Assembly (NCBI RefSeq): GCF_000003815.2
Contig: NC_049988.1
Coordinates: forward strand, 6,852,702-6,914,701
DNA from: Branchiostoma floridae
Taxonomy: Eukaryota; Chordata; Leptocardii; Amphioxiformes; Branchiostomatidae
Length of the DNA: 62,000 nt
Direction: 5' to 3'
The translations under genes were made by a program, and so were the position numbers. Of the stretch, positions 60,531-62,000 are shown in pieces. Under the pieces are notes generated by a model. That model did not search any database, was not told the origin of the DNA, and saw nothing but the letters and a program-made list of their open reading frames with translations. Every line of letters begins with the position of its first letter. The first letter of the stretch is position 1.

Positions 60531-61070
60531 GTACCATTTCAGTATATGCAACTCAAACCGCAAAAACAAAAACAGAAACTATTTTCTAACTCCGTACAAA
60601 ACACTATACTCAATAGTTTATTGTCGAGGGGATTTTCAACATTAGGCTGCGTCAATGGTACGGTAGTGATACGGTTGGTTTACTGGTTCACTACCGTACC
60701 ATTTCAGAATATGCGACTTCTACCTCAAAAACAAAAAACAGGAACTATTTTTAACCTCGTACAAAACACTCTACTGAGTAGTTCATTGTCAAGGGGCTTT
60801 TCAACATTAGGTTGAGTCCGTCTACAAATAAGGACCTAGGTTGAGTCAATGGTACGGTAGTGATACGGTTGGTTTACTGGTTCACTACCGTACCATTTCA
60901 GTATATGCGACTTCTACATCAAAAGCAAAAAAAAACAGGAACTTTTTCAACCCCGTACAACATACTCTACTGAACATATACATCAAAAAACAGGAACTAT
61001 TTTAACCCTGTACAAAACACTCTAGTCCATTGTCAAGGAGGTTTTCAACATTGCACAAATAAGGACCTAG
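60531..61070. repeat. Tandem repeats with strong hairpins
   Basis: gtaccatttcagtatatgc recurs at 60531, 60696 and 60890. Between units, ggtacggtagtg and cactaccgtacc form a perfect 12-bp inverted repeat around about 20 nt (about 60657-60700 and 60851-60894). Confidence 0.7.
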
Positions 61071-61493
61071 ACTGCGTCAATGGGATTTGTGGCGTTGTTT
61101 TTCTACTTTGGCAACCGAAGCGCAGGTGGTCTAAAAGTAGAAGAGTGTTGTAATACGATATGCGGTGAATGGAGAAGTTCAATAGCGCGTGGAGCCTCGG
61201 CATTCTTGTGCGGGCGCTTGCGATCAAAATACCCGTACAGCAACAACACATTCCCCGGCAGAAAAATAACAGTTTGTAGAAGTGGGAAAGTAAGAACTCA
61301 TGAAGCACGAAATGTCGACATATTTTCAGAGACGCGTAACATATCTGGTTTGTTTGCACTTTTGAAAAAATGTGTCTAATTTAGTTTTAACTCTTGTTGA
61401 CACTGTTGTTATGTTCCTATTCATTGTTGGGCTTTATTCTATTTTTAGGTGGCAGGTGCATGTTTTTCAATGTGCAAGGCGCAAGGTGTGTAG

Positions 61494-61690
61494 AGCACTG
61501 TAAATGCATTTAAGTTCGCGAAGATTTACTTTAGCAGTAGCGGGAAAATGGAGTGTTCGCGGTGGTTTTAAGTTCGCGGTAGCACCATAGACTGCAGTTA
61601 CAAACTGTAATGGAAAAATGTTCGCGGCGAAGTGGTCATAACAGCGAACACAAAACTGCTAGTACCGCAAACTATTTGCATTTTTCATTT
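61494..61690. mobile_element. Palindromic repeat near the right edge
   Basis: Left end actgtaaatgcatttaagtt, right end ccgcaaactatttgcattt in inverted orientation, with gttcgcggt words between. Confidence 0.5.
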
Positions 61691-62000
61691 ACGCCTGGCT
61701 TTTTGGAGAAATGTATTGGTTATAATTCACAAAATAACGTTGCACATTAGATAAGCCCATGAGAAATTCTGTATAATAATCTTTGTCATTCTTAATCTTT
61801 TTTTCTTAAGACGTGATTCTTGAACAATATATCATATTAAGATAGCGAAAATGCACATACACTTTGGAACGAACTCCTATTTTGTCACAAAAAAAAACTT
61901 CAATTATGTGTGTAGAAAATGGTATGAGTGAGCCAGCTATTCTTTGTTCCTTTATGCTTTTATGCTTTAAAGAAAATACTATAGTAAATAAAGAAAACTA

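Noticed and set aside
61045-61379. Two overlapping ~100-codon frames near the right edge
   Set aside because: Opposite-strand shadows without domain, signal peptide or donor in the right phase for gene 3.

Overview
The window is eukaryotic genomic DNA, most likely from an amphioxus (Branchiostoma-like cephalochordate). It has short GT-AG exons in much longer introns, a chordate-type parathyroid hormone receptor (PTHR) gene family, many small palindromic transposons, tRNA-derived SINEs and broken non-LTR retrotransposons. A run of exactly 100 N (54779-54878) marks an assembly gap. The organism is an inference; the gene family is read directly from the translated exons.

Layout: three paralogous class B1 (secretin-family) GPCR genes make up the gene content. 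Gene 1 (+, 37-14492) enters the window already inside the gene, at the TM1 exon, and runs to its stop codon. Gene 2 (+, 20209-44816) is complete, from a signal-peptide exon through a six-cysteine hormone-binding ectodomain and seven TM segments to a stop. Its constant exons sum to 1527 nt (508 residues plus stop). Gene 3 (-, 59225-49666) lies tail-to-tail with gene 2 and has everything except a convincing signal-peptide exon, which probably lies beyond the right edge. Homologous exons have matching lengths and phases (TM3 154 nt, TM4 61 nt, TM5 77 nt, TM6 139 nt, TM7 42 nt in all three), so these are tandem duplicates with one inversion.

Main discovery: all three genes carry, between the TM5 and TM6 exons, two small in-frame exons in the same order and phase. 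Cassette A (45/54/54 nt) encodes a cysteine-cluster peptide. Cassette B (57/57/57 nt) encodes 19 residues containing an R-R-x-S motif. Each can be skipped or included without changing the frame, so each gene could make up to four versions of intracellular loop 3, the G-protein-coupling loop. This resembles in principle the hip/hop cassettes of the PACAP receptor PAC1, but the sequences are unrelated by eye. Cassette B would place a potential PKA site in a receptor expected to signal through Gs/cAMP. All three receptors end in a class I PDZ-type C-terminus (TVL, SNV, SAV). The TM3 exon of gene 3 is a mosaic, gene 1-like in its first 39 nt and gene 2-like in its last ~55 nt, which points to gene conversion.

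The introns and intergenic DNA (14.5-20.2 kb, 44.8-49.7 kb, 59.2-62 kb) hold several palindromic MITE families (one nested inside another), SINE-like elements with pol III box motifs, four broken LINE fragments (one flanked by an identical 155-bp direct repeat), two long-period tandem repeat arrays, and simple repeats that produce spurious ORFs. I saw no other protein-coding gene, no bona fide tRNA or rRNA gene and no CRISPR array.
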